Assembly (NCBI GenBank): GCA_029959085.1 | Contig: JARWIR010000018.1 | Span: 3,596,001-3,660,000 of the forward strand | Direction: 5' to 3' | Length of the DNA: 64,000 nucleotides | Origin: Nemophila menziesii | Taxonomy: Eukaryota; Streptophyta; Magnoliopsida; Boraginales; Hydrophyllaceae | Part shown: one piece after another, positions 21,130 through 33,900 of the stretch | How positions within the stretch are numbered: position 1 is the first letter of the stretch | Layout of the letters: each line of letters starts with the position of its first letter | Position numbers and translations under genes: made by a program | The notes under the pieces: model-generated | What the model was told of the DNA's origin: nothing | Seen by the model: the letters and a program-made list of their open reading frames with translations, nothing else | The model's database searches: none

Positions 21130-23794
21130 AGACGTAATAAACAAAAGTACTTCTTGGGAGACAACCCATGTTTTAAATTGCTTTCATGTCTTTTAAATTC
21201 TTAGTGTAAATTAGAGTAATGGTTATTGATTTAGTGTTTATTTGTAAGAAATGAGGAAGGTTGGTGTTTTTGATGATTACAGGAGTGAAGGTCACGAGTT
21301 TGGGGTAGTTAGAACGAAAAAGAATGAAAATTTTGGGTTCGAATACAGTAGAAACCGGGGACCCGTTTTTGGTGCTGTACCCCAGGTATCAAAACTTCGG
21401 AAGATCATAGCTTGACGCTCGGAGGTTGGAATTAACTTTTTCTTGAGTCTAAACCGCATAACTTTTCGAGCTCTATCCAATGGTGAAGTCAAAAATTTCG
21501 CATGAACAGCTAAAAGTTTCTGACCCAGCGTTTTGAGGTCCGCCATTAGTTGCGTCTCGTGGTTGCGTCTCCACTTAACACCATTAATGACGAACCAAAG
21601 CTCCAAAAACACTCAAATTTCATCATCAAAACACCAAAATATCACCAATCCATTGCTCTAAACATCATCCAAACACATAATAAATCACAAATCTTTCAAA
21701 AACATCAAGAAATTCAAGTTTTAATCCAAAAATTTCTTCACCAAAGCTTAAATTATATCCTTTAAACCTTTCCAACACCATAGATATTAAATACCCATCT
21801 CAAATAAATCACAAATTCCACTACTGTGCCACTTTCAACAATATCAAGCAACACAAATGTCATCAATAGCTTTGGTACTTTGAAGGTTGGAGATTGCAAG
21901 TGCAAGTGCAAGGTATCAAGTCATCATAAATTCCATGGCCAAACCGCTAAAATAGCTAGAACTCTTCTTTTCTTTCTATTACCAGTTGGGAATTAAGATT
22001 TGTTTTAGTTATTTATCGAAGTAATTGTGAATTGTTTGAGCCTACTATTACATATTTTGCAAGTAATCTTTAAGTAGGTGAAAAATTGAGTTTGGGGAGA
22101 TGACCATGAAGGTTGGAAAGGGTATGAAGAACATGATGAAGATAGAAAGTTAGGTGTTGAGGAGAGATTTTCGTAGAAGAGATGATGATTTAGAGAGCTA
22201 GGACATGATTGCTACTTTAGCAAACGTTACAAAAAAACTGAACCTTATCCGAAACTTGTTACTTGGCGTGAATATTGTTCAACACGCCACTTATGATCTT
22301 CTAACGCGGGATAAAGTTCATGGACGCAACACCGGTAACCAGCCACGCGCTGTTTGAGATACGTTTTCTATCCTTTTCTCATTTAGTGTAAATTATTTTA
22401 TTGCTTTGAGTCTTTTCGAGTCATGGGGACACGACTCATTTTTGAGTTTGGGGTGGGGTTCGCTGCCTCATCCCAGTTTTTATGTGCTATTTGTTATTAT
22501 TTGCTTTCAATAAAATAATTTTGGAGTTGCGTTTGATTATAGAAGATTTTAAATGTCCCTTTAAGCATACTTTTGACAAGTCTATGAAAGTAAATAGTGG
22601 ACTGTAGGGATTGATATAAAACGCATTTAGAATTGCATGCAAACGTAGGTAATTGATAGGAAAAATTAATGAACAATGCAAATGAAGTAAGCTTGTACTT
22701 AAGGAATATGTTTGGTGTGTAGAACGTGAAATCATATTTAGTATAGAACCCACTTAGACATGAACTAAAGACGAGCTATGTACTTAGGAAAATGATAGGG
22801 ACAGTTCTTTGTTAGCCATTTGTGACCTTTTTAGCCTTCTATCCCTTATATTAAATATTATCCGTCTTAGCCCATTTTGAGCCTTTAGCCTTTTCTTTTG
22901 TAGCCACGATATAAGCCCATTATCCCTTAGATTATTAGGCATGACCATATGACCCGCACTTGAATCACGATACTGAGACATGTCTCGAGCTTGAGTTTGG
23001 GGTGGTGGGTCCACTTATGGGGAATTTATTGGGTAAGGATGTATGTGTTTGTATTGTAGCGCAGTTGCAGATGATATATACTTGTAACCTTTGCCGGGAT
23101 TGAGAAAAAAAAAGTGAAAAAGAAAAAAAAATGTCATTACAGTAGGTACCGGGAGCCCGGTGCACAAAAACCGGGAACCCGGTTTACAACTGTACAAAAA
23201 AAAGAGAAAAGAAAAGAAAAAGAAAGATATGAAAGAATAAACATCCGGCAAAGTGGAATTTTTCTGAATTATTTGTAATGGGTAGACATGGGACGCTAAA
23301 TTGTTGCGTAAATGGGTGAGTGAGAACATTTTTGAGCGTAAACTCAAGCTCGAGGACATTTGTTGATGGTAAGTGAGGAGAGAGCCAAAAGCTCACTTCA
23401 AATTTACCAAATATACATCCACACCGTCCTTAAGCCAATATTAAAACCATAAAGACCTCGTGATTCCTGAGTGCATAGTGAATTTATTATTCTGTTGATA
23501 GGGAATATAATAGGTGGAGCGTTCAAAGCGATTTAGGATTGAGGAACACCCTATAGCCATCATACAGAGATGAGTACAAGTGTAACCTTCAAGGATTGCG
23601 AATTTAATTTTATGATTGAGATTATTTGTGTTTGATTTTGCATTATAGATGTATGTGTATATTAATTTCTAGAGTTTTCTATATGAGATTTATCTTGAGA
23701 ATTGCTTTAGGTGTATTTGCTAGCTTCCATGTCTTTGTGTTTACTTCTACCCCTTGTTTTGTTTTGTTTTACTTTGTCAGGACGACAAAGATTT
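21130..23794 (+). other. Non-coding 3' region of the LTR A element
   Basis: No gene is seen. The region begins with CTTGGGAGACAACCC and contains a leader-like stretch (21250-22100) resembling the DNA ahead of the extra ORF in Gypsy-2 and Gypsy-3. From about 22400 on it matches the 3' non-coding region of Gypsy-2 read in reverse (29470-28061): GAGTCTTTTCGAGTC, TTTGAGTTTGGGGTGG, AGCTTGAGTTTGGGGTGG. A small fold-back, CCGGGAGCCCGG ... CCGGGAACCCGG, is at about 23149-23181. Confidence 0.6.
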
Positions 23795-23805
23795 GAGTTG
23801 GGGGT
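23795..23805 (+). promoter_or_regulatory. Polypurine tract of the LTR A element, interrupted
   Basis: GAGTTGGGGGT is the PPT consensus seen in Gypsy-2 (GAGTTTGGGGTCT) and beside LTR B (GAGTTGGGGGTCT). Here it breaks off and the reverse end of LTR B follows. The expected remainder GGGTCT lies at 43253-43258, directly before the right LTR A. Confidence 0.65.
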
Positions 23806-25331
23806 TGGTGTCGCCTAGGGTGTGATAAAAATAAGATCAATTTAAGTATGGAAAACTATGCACTCTCACCCTAGACAGGCACAGTACTGCAAGTATTACA
23901 GGACGTATGCAAGTTTTAATGATAAGTAGAGTTCGTTCTCAGGGACTTAAGTGTGTTAATCGCGTGAGTAGAAATAACGAATAAAAGTAAATAACTAGAA
24001 GACAGAAAATAAAGCAAATAGATTTTCGAGATTAACAATTAAAACTAGGAAAATAAAGACAATAAAGTAAAAGATTAAGAATATGAGATGAGAAATATAG
24101 CTTAGGTTTTGCTAGTATGCACTAATCCTTCTATTCTATCTATAAATCTACTTAATAAGGGAGAATATTAGCTCTTGGTAATAGTTTGTCAGGATTCTAA
24201 ATTCCCCAAGCTTAGAACTTGAGAGCGACTAAGGGGGCTACGTCACAACCAAGAAGTGATTTCAAATAGGGTTATCAAACGCTACTAAGGCCCTAAGCAA
24301 ATACTGCAATCTTGGTGATACGGTGGTTAAAACAAACCTTAATGACTATCTAGTTAGAAGTATGTTTTGTCAGAACTGCTATCGACACTAGACATTATGT
24401 GGTGGTTCAATAGTTAAACACCCTGTCAAGGAGACCATCTAACTACTCTTAAACCAATCCTAAAGTGATCAATTCTAGGAAAGACATTAAATCAAAACAC
24501 ATAAACAAATATAAAGTAAGAGGTAATATCAGATTAAACATATAATTCACAAAGAAACTTAGATAGAAGAATTAGAATTCATAGATTATACATATGCAAA
24601 ACCCAAGCTATGGGAAGTTTAGTTCATACCTGAAGGAAATAAACTAAAAGAAATTACAAAAGACATCATCTTACTCTCTACAATAAACTGGAAGAATAAA
24701 ACCTTAAGAACTAATTACTATGAGGCAAGGATGATTTACAAGTGATATAAGGGTGTATTTATAGGTGTTTAGAAGACCTAATTCGTTTTCTTGAGGAAGA
24801 GTTAAGGTAATGGACTTCTAGCCCAACTCAAATTCGTATGGAAATAAAGATAAACACTGCTGCACCGTTTTGAGTGTATCTTATTCGTTATTCGTCGGAT
24901 TTTGCTCCACAAGATACCAAAAGAATCGCAACAGAATTATCTAGACCCTTTAGAAGGAAATCATCAGATTCGGCCTATTTCTTAGGTAAAAACGCCTATC
25001 TTTGGACATGTATGCAGAATCCCAGATTTATGCAACTTTTCCTTTTCCATCTTTTTAGCAATTGTTTCCTTATCTTCAATTACCATGCAAATCTATTTCC
25101 ATAAGTTTTTGTCTTTGACTTGGACTCTAATTAAGCTCCATAATTATCTTTAAAGCTACACACTAAATAAACAATTAAACCCAATATGCTCTAAACACAA
25201 TAATTCTACAAATCAAGACACCAAATAGGAAAGTGCACTAAAACTCAAGAAAATCGACATTATTGACTTCTAAATCACTTAAAATGATGTCTCCTCCTAA
25301 CATTAATCTATCACAAATGAGGAGAAATCAA
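23806..25331 (-). repeat. LTR B, 3' LTR of Gypsy-3 (1,526 bp)
   Basis: In the minus sense it starts TGATTTCTCC and ends AGGCGACACCA. A PPT (GAGTTGGGGGTCT on the minus strand, 25332-25344) lies immediately upstream in that sense, so this is a 3' LTR. It has a TATA box (TATAAATAC on the minus strand, near 24760) and GTTCGTTCTCAGGGAC at 23931-23946. A partial second copy in the opposite orientation is at 49872-51225. Confidence 0.85.
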
Positions 25332-26285
25332 GACCCCCAACTCAAAGTTGTATCGTCCCGATACAATAAAGATAAAAACATAGGGAAGTCTAGAAATACA
25401 CACTTATAAAATTCTCAACACAACGGGAAAAAGCATAGCAAAATATATAGAATAATCCTAAAGCACATAACTCAGAAAATTTCATGCAATAATCTTCATA
25501 AACTACATACCTGTACACTTCTCATATCCACAGGCAACACGGCTTGAATTTAAGATCAGATTAGTTTCGCAATGTAAGAAGGATTGGGACTTTACTCAGT
25601 TCCCCAAGAGAGCTATAGATTGTTCATCAAACCTCACTAGTATCCAAGGATCCACTTAACTAATCTCTAATGGCTCAATCACTTCTTAAGTACATAGCAA
25701 AGAATCAAATGGTCTTTAAGGTTGTAATGTAGGCTTAGGGACGGGTATGATCATATATTTGGATAATTTGGAGTGAGCTTTTGGCTCTCTCCTCACTAGC
25801 CATCAACGAATCGCCCTAGAGATTGAGTTACTCTCATAAAACGTTTCTCACTCAACCCAATGAATTCCTTGATGCACAATTTAGCATCCCCAATACCCCA
25901 ATTAAAGCTTAAGATGTTCACATAAAAATCCACTTTGCCGGTCCGAATATATATATTTTCTTTTCTTTTCAAATCAATTTTCTTTATAGCTATGACTCTC
26001 TTTTGATGTTTAGATATCACGCTAATTTCTCATATATATTTTTTTCTTTTTATGCCCTTGTTGGCAATATTAGCTCGTAGCTTCTTTTTCATTCACTATT
26101 ACCCCGGCAAAGGGTTACAATACAATTCTGTGAATCATCATCAATATAAAGCACAAGGCACAATTAATAAGCTCAAAAATCCCAACAAAATAACAATTCC
26201 CATAATGGTGGACCCACCACCCCAAACTCAAGCTCTAAAACAACTGTCTAAGCATCGCGATTCGAGTGCGGGTCATATGGAAAAG
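25332..26285 (-). other. Gypsy-3 3' non-coding region, left part
   Basis: There is no gene. In reverse it matches 22930-23805 and, in the same orientation, 28061-28950 of Gypsy-2 (GTGGACCCACCACCCCAAACTC, GTGCGGGTCATATGG). It is cut at 26285 by Gypsy-2, whose duplication AAAAG lies at 26281-26285 and 38279-38283. The sequence resumes at 38284. Confidence 0.75.
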
Positions 26286-28045
26286 TGGTGGGTCCTGGGG
26301 TGTTATAAAATTAAGTGCAAAATAAGAGGAACCACTTAACCGCAAGTGTACGGTTGTCCCAAGTAATATATGATAATCAAGTTCGTTCTCAGGGACGGAT
26401 TAGGTTCAACCCAAATATTAATCAGATAGTAGAGATAATTGCTAAACAGAAAAGAAAAGATAATAATTTTTGTTTGGTTTTTGTAAAATAAAAGATGCAA
26501 ATAAAATAAAGACTAAATTAACTAAACAGAAAGGAAATAAAGCAAATAAAAGACTAACTTCAGATAAGAGAGATACTTGATCCTCGCAAGGGAATCCACC
26601 TAATCAATGTAATCTATGCTATGTTTAAGGGCAGAATTGGAATTATAATATTAGTCGGGACTCTAATATCTCCTAGCCCCCTGTCGGGTGGACCTAGAAG
26701 CTATCCTAAAGGATCATAAACACCTGCATGGTCGAATATGGCTTTTCGGATAATAAGATTTTACCTCTTTGGCTATGTAACTAGTTAAGCCTGTCGGTCA
26801 ATAACGGACATTACTTGGGTATTACCTAGATCTGTATTCAAACCCCCCTGTCGGATGATCACTTCGCCACTAAAGTGAATAGCCCAAATACTAAAAGCTA
26901 ATTCTAGTTGTTCCTAAAAGAATTAGTAATGAGAACAAAGTAATATACAATACCTAAAACTCAATTCAATTTAAATCTACCAATCCCAAATTCAAAACAT
27001 AGAAAACATTAATTAAGGTTCATCCCTTTTATGCGATTCTCAAGTATAAAGAAATTTAGCTCATGATGGAATTAAAACCTAACATTAAATAAAAGGAATT
27101 CATGTTCAAATACAAAAGATAAATGAAAAACCTAAAGGGTAGAATGACTATGGAAGGAAGAACAGGATTCCTCCAGCTTCTAGCTTCTTCTCTCCTTCGT
27201 GCTCTGACTTGAAAACCTTAAGCCTCTTGTTAATTCTCTGAAGTGTGTGAAAGTAGGAGGTTAAGGGGTGTATTTATAGGTGTTGGAGGAACCTAGGTCG
27301 AATTTTGCTTGGAGTGGAAGACAAGTCAAAGACTCTCAAATTCGTAGCTCTTAAAACATAAGATTCAGCTAATTTGATTTGGTCATATTTTTTTCAATAC
27401 TTATCCGTTTGAGAAGTTCCAATATATGAAACTGCTTGTCTTGGAAAGCTCTTTCTATTGGTGTAGACCACTCGTCCAGAATCCATGCCAATCTTTTATT
27501 ATGATTTAATCTCTAAAACGTGGCTGAATTTCAGATTTCAAAAGGCAGCTTTATCTTTTCCTCCTTTGAATAAATCTTTCCTAAATCTTCTTATTTCCAT
27601 GTAAATCTTCTTTCCTTTCATCTTTATCTTGACTTGGCCTCTATGTAATTACCATTTATCTTTAAAAGCTTCACATTAAATAAATAATTAAATCGCATAT
27701 GCTTAAAAAGAATAAATCAATAAATCAAGAAATCGAAAAAGGAAAGTGCACTCTAAAAATAGAAACTCGACTAGAAATCACTTCCTAACACTCTAAAATA
27801 CACTAAGACTTTATTATCACTTTTTCTCCTTGGATTGGTCTTTCATGAAATTCAAGAACCAATTAACTTTGCATTAAAAATAGTCAAATTTAGGCACAAA
27901 AGCTCAGATTCTGCAATTAGTTAATTTCCAAGGGGAGAAAGTGTAATATGATCAAATAAGCTTAAAAGTCTATTAAACAAGTCATTTATTCACCTAAAAG
28001 GATGTCTCCAAGGGGCTAATAATTAGAACAAATCGGGAGACATCA
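26286..28045 (-). repeat. LTR C, 3' copy of Gypsy-2 (1,760 bp)
   Basis: In sense it starts TGATGTCTCCC and ends GGACCCACCA. It has a fold-back formed by 28001-28009 and 28036-28044, a TATA box (TATAAATAC on the minus strand near 27275) and the conserved GTTCGTTCTCAGGGACGGAT at 26381-26400. The element's PPT adjoins it at 28046. Confidence 0.95.
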
Positions 28046-28058
28046 AGACCCCAAACTC
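28046..28058 (-). promoter_or_regulatory. Gypsy-2 polypurine tract
   Basis: GAGTTTGGGGTCT on the minus strand directly precedes the 3' LTR. Similar GAGTTTGGGGTG tracts recur upstream near 28880 and 29425. Confidence 0.8.
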
Positions 28059-29518
28059 AAACCTTTGTCATCCCGACAAAGTAAAATAAAAATAAAACAA
28101 GGATCTTTTAGGTGAATGCAGAAGGTAGAAACTAGAAAATACTCCCAAAGCAAAACTTAAAACAAATTTCATATAGTCTAATCTAGGAATTAATATACAC
28201 CTACACTTATCGTGCAAAATCAAATACAAAACAATATCAATCCAAAATTAAATTCACAATGCTAGAAGGTTACGCTTATTACTTATCTCAAGATGGTGGC
28301 TATAGGGTGTTCCTCGATCTTTACTTGTGTTGAATGTTCCACTTATAATAATCCCTATTAACTCACTGTGCATCTAGGAATCACGAGGTCTTTACGGTTT
28401 TAGCGTAGGCTGAAGGACGGTATGGTATGTATATTTGGTAAATTTGAAGTGAGCTTTTGGCTCTCTTCTCACTTACCATCAACAAAACTGTCCAAGAGCT
28501 TGAGTTTACACTCGAATTACGTTCTCACTCAACCCAATTGACGCGCTTAATTAGCGTCCCCAAATTAACCCAATAAGCACTAAGGATAATTCACCTAAAA
28601 AATTTCCACTTTGCCGGTCCGAATATGTATATTCTTTTCAAATCATTCGTTTTTTTTTCTTATAGCTATGACTCTCTTTATGATGTTGAGATATCATGCT
28701 ATTTTTCACAGTTATGCCAATTCATAACTTGAGCTCGAAGCTTCTTTTCCATTCACTATTACCCCGGCAAAGGGTTACAATACAATAAACCTGTGAATCA
28801 TCATCATATATAGCACAAAGCATCATTGATAAGTTCAAAAATCCCAACCTAATGTAAATTCCCATATAGTGGACCCAGCACCCCAAACTCAAGCTCAAGA
28901 CAGGAAGTCTCAGGATCGTGATTCAAGTGCGGGTCATATGGTCATGCCTAATAATCTAAAGGGAATTTGGCTTATAATGTGGCGACAAAAGAAAGGCTTA
29001 AAGGCTAAAAATTTGTCTAAGAAGGATAAAATTAATTCAGGGATAGAAGGCCAAAAAGGATTCAAAGGGCTAACAAAGAACTGCCTCTATCATCTTCCTA
29101 TCTGCACGACTTTCCTCTAGTTCATACCTAAGTGGGTTCTCTACTCATTTAGATCTCGCGTTCTACAAACCACCTATTATCCTTAAGCACAAGTTTACTT
29201 CTTTTGCATTGTTCATTAATTTTTCCTATCAATTATCTCATGTTTGCATGCAATCAAAGTTCAGCTTCATACTAACTCCTAAAGTCCACTATTTTCTATC
29301 ATTAATTCACAAAAAGCATGCTTGATGGGGGCATTTAAAAGTCTCTACAGTCGCAACCCTAAGATTAATTTTATTGAAAGCATGTAAAACACAAAAAATT
29401 GGGATGAGGCAACGAACCCCACCCCAAACTCAAAAGTGAGTCGCGTCCCCACAACTCGAAAAAGACTCAATAAAGCAATAAAATTAAACTAAACTACCTA
29501 ACTAGTGTCTACCATCAA
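28059..29518 (-). other. Gypsy-2 3' non-coding region
   Basis: No gene is seen. The region shares blocks with the LTR A element (22400-23805, plus strand) and Gypsy-3 (25345-26285 and 38284-38900). These include two extra PPT-like tracts and the CTCGAAAAAGACTC block, so the three elements belong to one family group. Confidence 0.7.
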
Positions 29519-29974
29519 TTAAGAAGAAGAATTAGAACGGGGTACCTGGCCATGAAGATCCATAGTGTCCTCCTCCAAAGGGGGAGTATAATTATCAATA
29601 TCCATGAACAAAGTTACCTCTTCCAGTGTTGACTTAATCTGTGTAATTTCCTTCCAAAGTGCTCCGATGTCTAATCGTAAAAGTTCGAACTCTTGTTGCA
29701 AATTGTGAGCCCATGGAGGAATTCCAGAATTAGTTTGAGAAGAAGAAGAACCTTGAACTTGAAATTGTAGCTTGTCTGTAGGCTTTGATGATACCCTCAT
29801 CCTTGCTGTTAATTTCCCTTGTTGTGGTGGTGCAGGTGCCTTTTCTTCATGTGTTTCTTCAGTAGGCGCATCAAGATTGATGGCCTTTTCAAGTGTAGAA
29901 CCAGGCAAATTCTTGTTCTTCCCTAGGATACAACACCTCCTCTTGTAATCCAAAGCATCTGTTCTGTTTGTCAT
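29519..29974 (-). CDS. Gypsy-2 extra ORF (internally deleted)
   Basis: This open frame of 151 codons lies downstream of gag-pol. The N-terminus (MTNRT) matches that of the longer Gypsy-3 extra ORF. The C-terminal third has a helical segment (LQQEFELLRLDIGALWKEI) in the place of the Gypsy-3 coiled C-terminus. The central folded domain, about 250 residues in Gypsy-3, is absent, so this looks like a deletion derivative. Athila elements carry an ORF here whose product is uncertain. An ATG at 29974 with no ribosome-site logic to test makes the start provisional. Confidence 0.55.
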   Translation of the reverse strand: MTNRTDALDYKRRCCILGKNKNLPGSTLEKAINLDAPTEETHEEKAPAPPQQGKLTARMRVSSKPTDKLQFQVQGSSSSQTNSGIPPWAHNLQQEFELLRLDIGALWKEITQIKSTLEEVTLFMDIDNYTPPLEEDTMDLHGQVPRSNSSS

Positions 29975-30329
29975 GGTTGAATTGACCCCATACTCAAGTT
30001 TATACCAAGGATAGAATAAAGTTAAGAAAACTTGGTATAGCTTGAGTTTCTTGCTTGGATTAGATGAAAGAAGGTGTTTTCTTGATGAATCTTGGAAGAA
30101 CTCTTGAAAGCTTGATGATCTTGATTGTGTTTAATGGTGTTTTGTGATGAATTGGATGAAGAGGTTATGTTTATGGAGGATGGAGGAGAGATTTGATGAT
30201 GTTAATGTGTTTGTTGTGGAGGTTTAATCAAGCTTCAAGGTGTTTTTATAGGGTTGGAAGCTGGAAAATTCGTTTGGAAGAGGCTAGGGTTTATCTCCTT
30301 AAGGTTAGAAGTTGACTGGGCTTTGGACT

Positions 30330-30710
30330 CTTCACAAACCGCCTGGCGCGGTGCATCACTGCATTGCATGGGTAGTCCGCGGGGTATACCGCAGCGCTGG
30401 TGGTTTGATTTTTCTCGCTTCAGTCTTGACCCCGTGCTAGCACCCCGTGGTACGGGTTTTTGCCCTGCGGTGCAGGGGTGCGGTGCATGGGGTAGTCCGC
30501 ACGTACTCCGTCAAAAAACCCGCGGTACACACACCGTGGCACACGTTTTGGGCGTGCGGTATAGGGCGCGGTGCACCGCGGCTATCAGCTTCATTTTTTT
30601 CTTGCTTCTGGATAAGACCCGTGGTGCGCGACCCGTGGTACGGGTTTTAGGGGCGCGGTACATCCCTGCGGTATAGGGGGTACACCGCGGGGTAGTCCGC
30701 GCCAGTCTTT
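30330..30710. repeat. GC-rich self-complementary island of Gypsy-2
   Basis: Between gag-pol and the extra ORF, 380 bp is strongly GC-rich within AT-rich DNA. It is built from degenerate units such as CCCGTGGTACGGGTTTTT, GCGGTATAGGG and GGGTAGTCCGCG, plus the perfect 12-bp palindrome GCGGTGCACCGC near 30578-30589. Open frames here (for example 30254-30676, plus) are by-products of composition. The same kind of island is in Gypsy-3 at 40555-40960. Confidence 0.7.
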
Positions 30711-30909
30711 GAATCTCTCCAAGAATTTTTCCTAGCATCCCAAACTCGCTTTCTGCATAATCAACACAATACCCTTCTCATTTCTTTAAAAGTAGACACT
30801 AAAACTTAGAATTATACACTAGGAATTGAAAAACTTAAAGCAATAAACTAATATACAATGAAATGGATTTTGTTTAACGTCGTTAAGCTCGACGGGTTAC
30901 CTCTCGCAT

Positions 30910-33900
30910 CTATTTAGCTTCAAGTAGGTACATGACCTCCCCCGGATGTGGATCAATTCTGCGATTGGTATCCTCTCCTACATTATACAGTTTTAGACGA
31001 TGCCCATTCACCATGAAGGTGCGTTGCTCGTCTTGATTCTCGATCTCTATCGCTCCATGAGGCGTAACTTTGGTCACCACGAACGGACCAGGCCACTTTG
31101 ATCTCAACTTGCCCGGATAGTTGCTGAACTTGGAATTATACTTGAGGACCATCTGTCCAACTTTGAATTTCTTCTCCCGAATACGATTGTCATGCCATTT
31201 CTTCGCTTTTTCTTTGTAAAGTTTGGCATTCTCATAGGCATGAAATCGAAACTCGTCAAGTTCATTCAACTTCATCATACGATTTTCTGCAGCTAGGGTT
31301 GGATCCATATTCATCTCCGCAATTGCCCAATAGGCACCCATTTCAAGCTCAAGAGGTAAGTGACAAGCCTTACCATAAACTATTTGATACGGGGATGCAC
31401 CCACAGGCGTCTTGAACGCAGTACGATATGCCCACAACACATCATCTAATTTCATTGACCAATCCTTGCGTGTGGAACCAACTGTCTTCTCAAGAATGGA
31501 TTTGATCTCTCGATTAGAGACCTCAGCTTGACCATTGGCTTGTGGATGATACGCGGTAGATACACGATGTCTCACACCATACTTCTCTAGAACTTTCTTC
31601 AGATATTTGTTCACAAAGTGTGAACCTCCATCACTGATAATAACTCGAGGTGTTCCATGTCTAGTGAAGATGTGTGATTTCAAGAATTTAATCACTACTC
31701 GCGAATCATTAGTTGGTAGAGCTACAGCCTCTACCCATTTAGACACGTAATCAACAGCTAGTAGGATGTATAGGTTCCCGTTAGAAGGTACAAAAGGACC
31801 CATGAAATCAATACCCCATACATCGAATATCTCAACTTCCAGAACATTATTACGCGGCATCTCATCTCTCTTAGATATATTACCAGTAAACTGGCATCTG
31901 TGACACTTCTTGACATACTCATGACAATCCTTATGTAAAGTGGGCCAATAAAAGCCGGATTGTAATACCTTTGTAGCTGTACAATCTCCTTTAAAGTGCC
32001 CTCCGTATGGTGAATCATGACAACCCATAATAATGGATAGAATATCTTTATTTGGTATGCATCTCCTCACCATCTGATCACTGCATGTTTTGTAGAGGAA
32101 AGGATCCTCCCAAAAGAATTGTTTTGCTCGGTGGGCTAGTCTCTTTTTCTCATGTGAGGTAGCTCCTTGAGGAAAATAACCACTCACAATAAGATTTGCA
32201 ATATCCGCATACCAAGGAGTCTCTAATGAATAAACTGAAAACAAACTCTCGTCAGGAAACTCTTCTCTAACCAACTCAGGTCCTCCATTAGATTCAGAAC
32301 CTTCAAGACGTGACAAATGATCAGCAACCTGATTATCACAACCCTTTCGATCCCGAATCTCTAAATCAAATTCTTGCAACAGTAAAACCCATCTAATCAA
32401 CCTCGGCTTCGCATCTTTCTTCTCCATAAGGTATTTAATCGCAGAATGGTCGGTAAACACCACAACTTTCGCCCAAAGGAGGTAGGAGCGAAATTTGTCA
32501 AATGCATACACGACAGCTAGTAATTCCTTCTCAGTTACGGTATAATTTATTTGAGCACTTGTGAAGGTTTTACTAGCGTAGTAGATGGAATGAAATACCT
32601 TTTCTTTTCTTTGACCCAGAACAGCACCCATCGCAAGATCACTAGCATCACACATAATTTCAAACGGAATCTTCCAATCAGGAGGTAAAACAATTGGTGC
32701 AGAAATAAGCTTCTCCTTAATCTCGTTGAATGCCTTTATGCAAGCTTCATCAAAAAGGAATTTGGTGTCCTTCTCAATTAAGTTGCACAACGGCTTAGAT
32801 ATTTTGGAGAAGTCCTTGATAAAACGTCGGTAAAAACCAGCATGACCTAAAAAGCTTCTTACCCCTTTTACAGAAATAGGAGGGGGAAGAGTCTTGATTA
32901 CCTCAATTTTCGCACGATCAACTTCCAAACCAGCACCTGAAACCTTGTGACCCAACACTATACCCTCTCGAACCATAAAATGACACTTCTCCTAGTTCAA
33001 AACTAAATCCGTCTCCTTGCATCGAATCAATACCTTCTCCAAGTTTCGTAAACACTCCTCAAAGTTATCACCAAACACAGAAAAGTCATCCATAAATACC
33101 TCAAGGAAATCATCAATCATATCCCAGAAGATTTCCATCATACATCTTTGAAAAGTAGCAGGTGCATTACATAATCCGAATGGCATCCTTCGGAAGGCAA
33201 AGGTACCAAAAGGACATGTAAAGGTTGTCTTGTGTTGGTCTTTTGGATCTACATAAATCTGGTTGTATCCTGAATATCCATCCAAAAAGCAATAATATTC
33301 TCTACCAGCTAGCTTGTCCAACATCTGATCAATAAACGGAAGAGGGAAGTGATCTTTTCTGGTGGCCTTGTTCAACTTCCGATAATCCATACACACTCTC
33401 CAACCAACAACGGTCCTTGAGGGAATGGATTCATTTTGCTCGTTTAAGATGGTAGTAATACCACCATTCTTTGGTACGCATTGAACTGGACTCACCCATT
33501 CGCTGCTAGCTATGGGATAGATGATTCCCGCATCTAGCAACTTGATAACCTCTTTCTTCACTACTTCCTTCATAGCTGGCATCAATCTTCTTTGTCCTTC
33601 AACTGAGCGCGCGTTTTCATCGTCTAGAATGATTTTGTGTTGGCAATAGGAAGGACTAATACCTTTGATGTCAGCAATAGTCCACCCAATTGCCTCTTTA
33701 TTAGCTCTTAGTATGCGCAAAAGTTTGTCTTCTTGAGAACCTGTTAAAGTAGCTGAAACAATAACAGGTAGAGTGTTGTTAGTACCTAAATACGCATACC
33801 TCAGGTGTGATGGAAGCGGCTTTTCTTCTAGTTGTGGGGGAGACTCGATAGATGGTTTCTTTTTAGATACTATCTCCCCAGGTTCTCGGAATGGCTCGTA

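Noticed and set aside
30254..30676. 140-codon plus-strand open frame in the GC-rich Gypsy-2 island
   Set aside because: It is open because GC-rich repeats lack stop codons. Its peptide repeats the DNA units and it overlaps frames on both strands.
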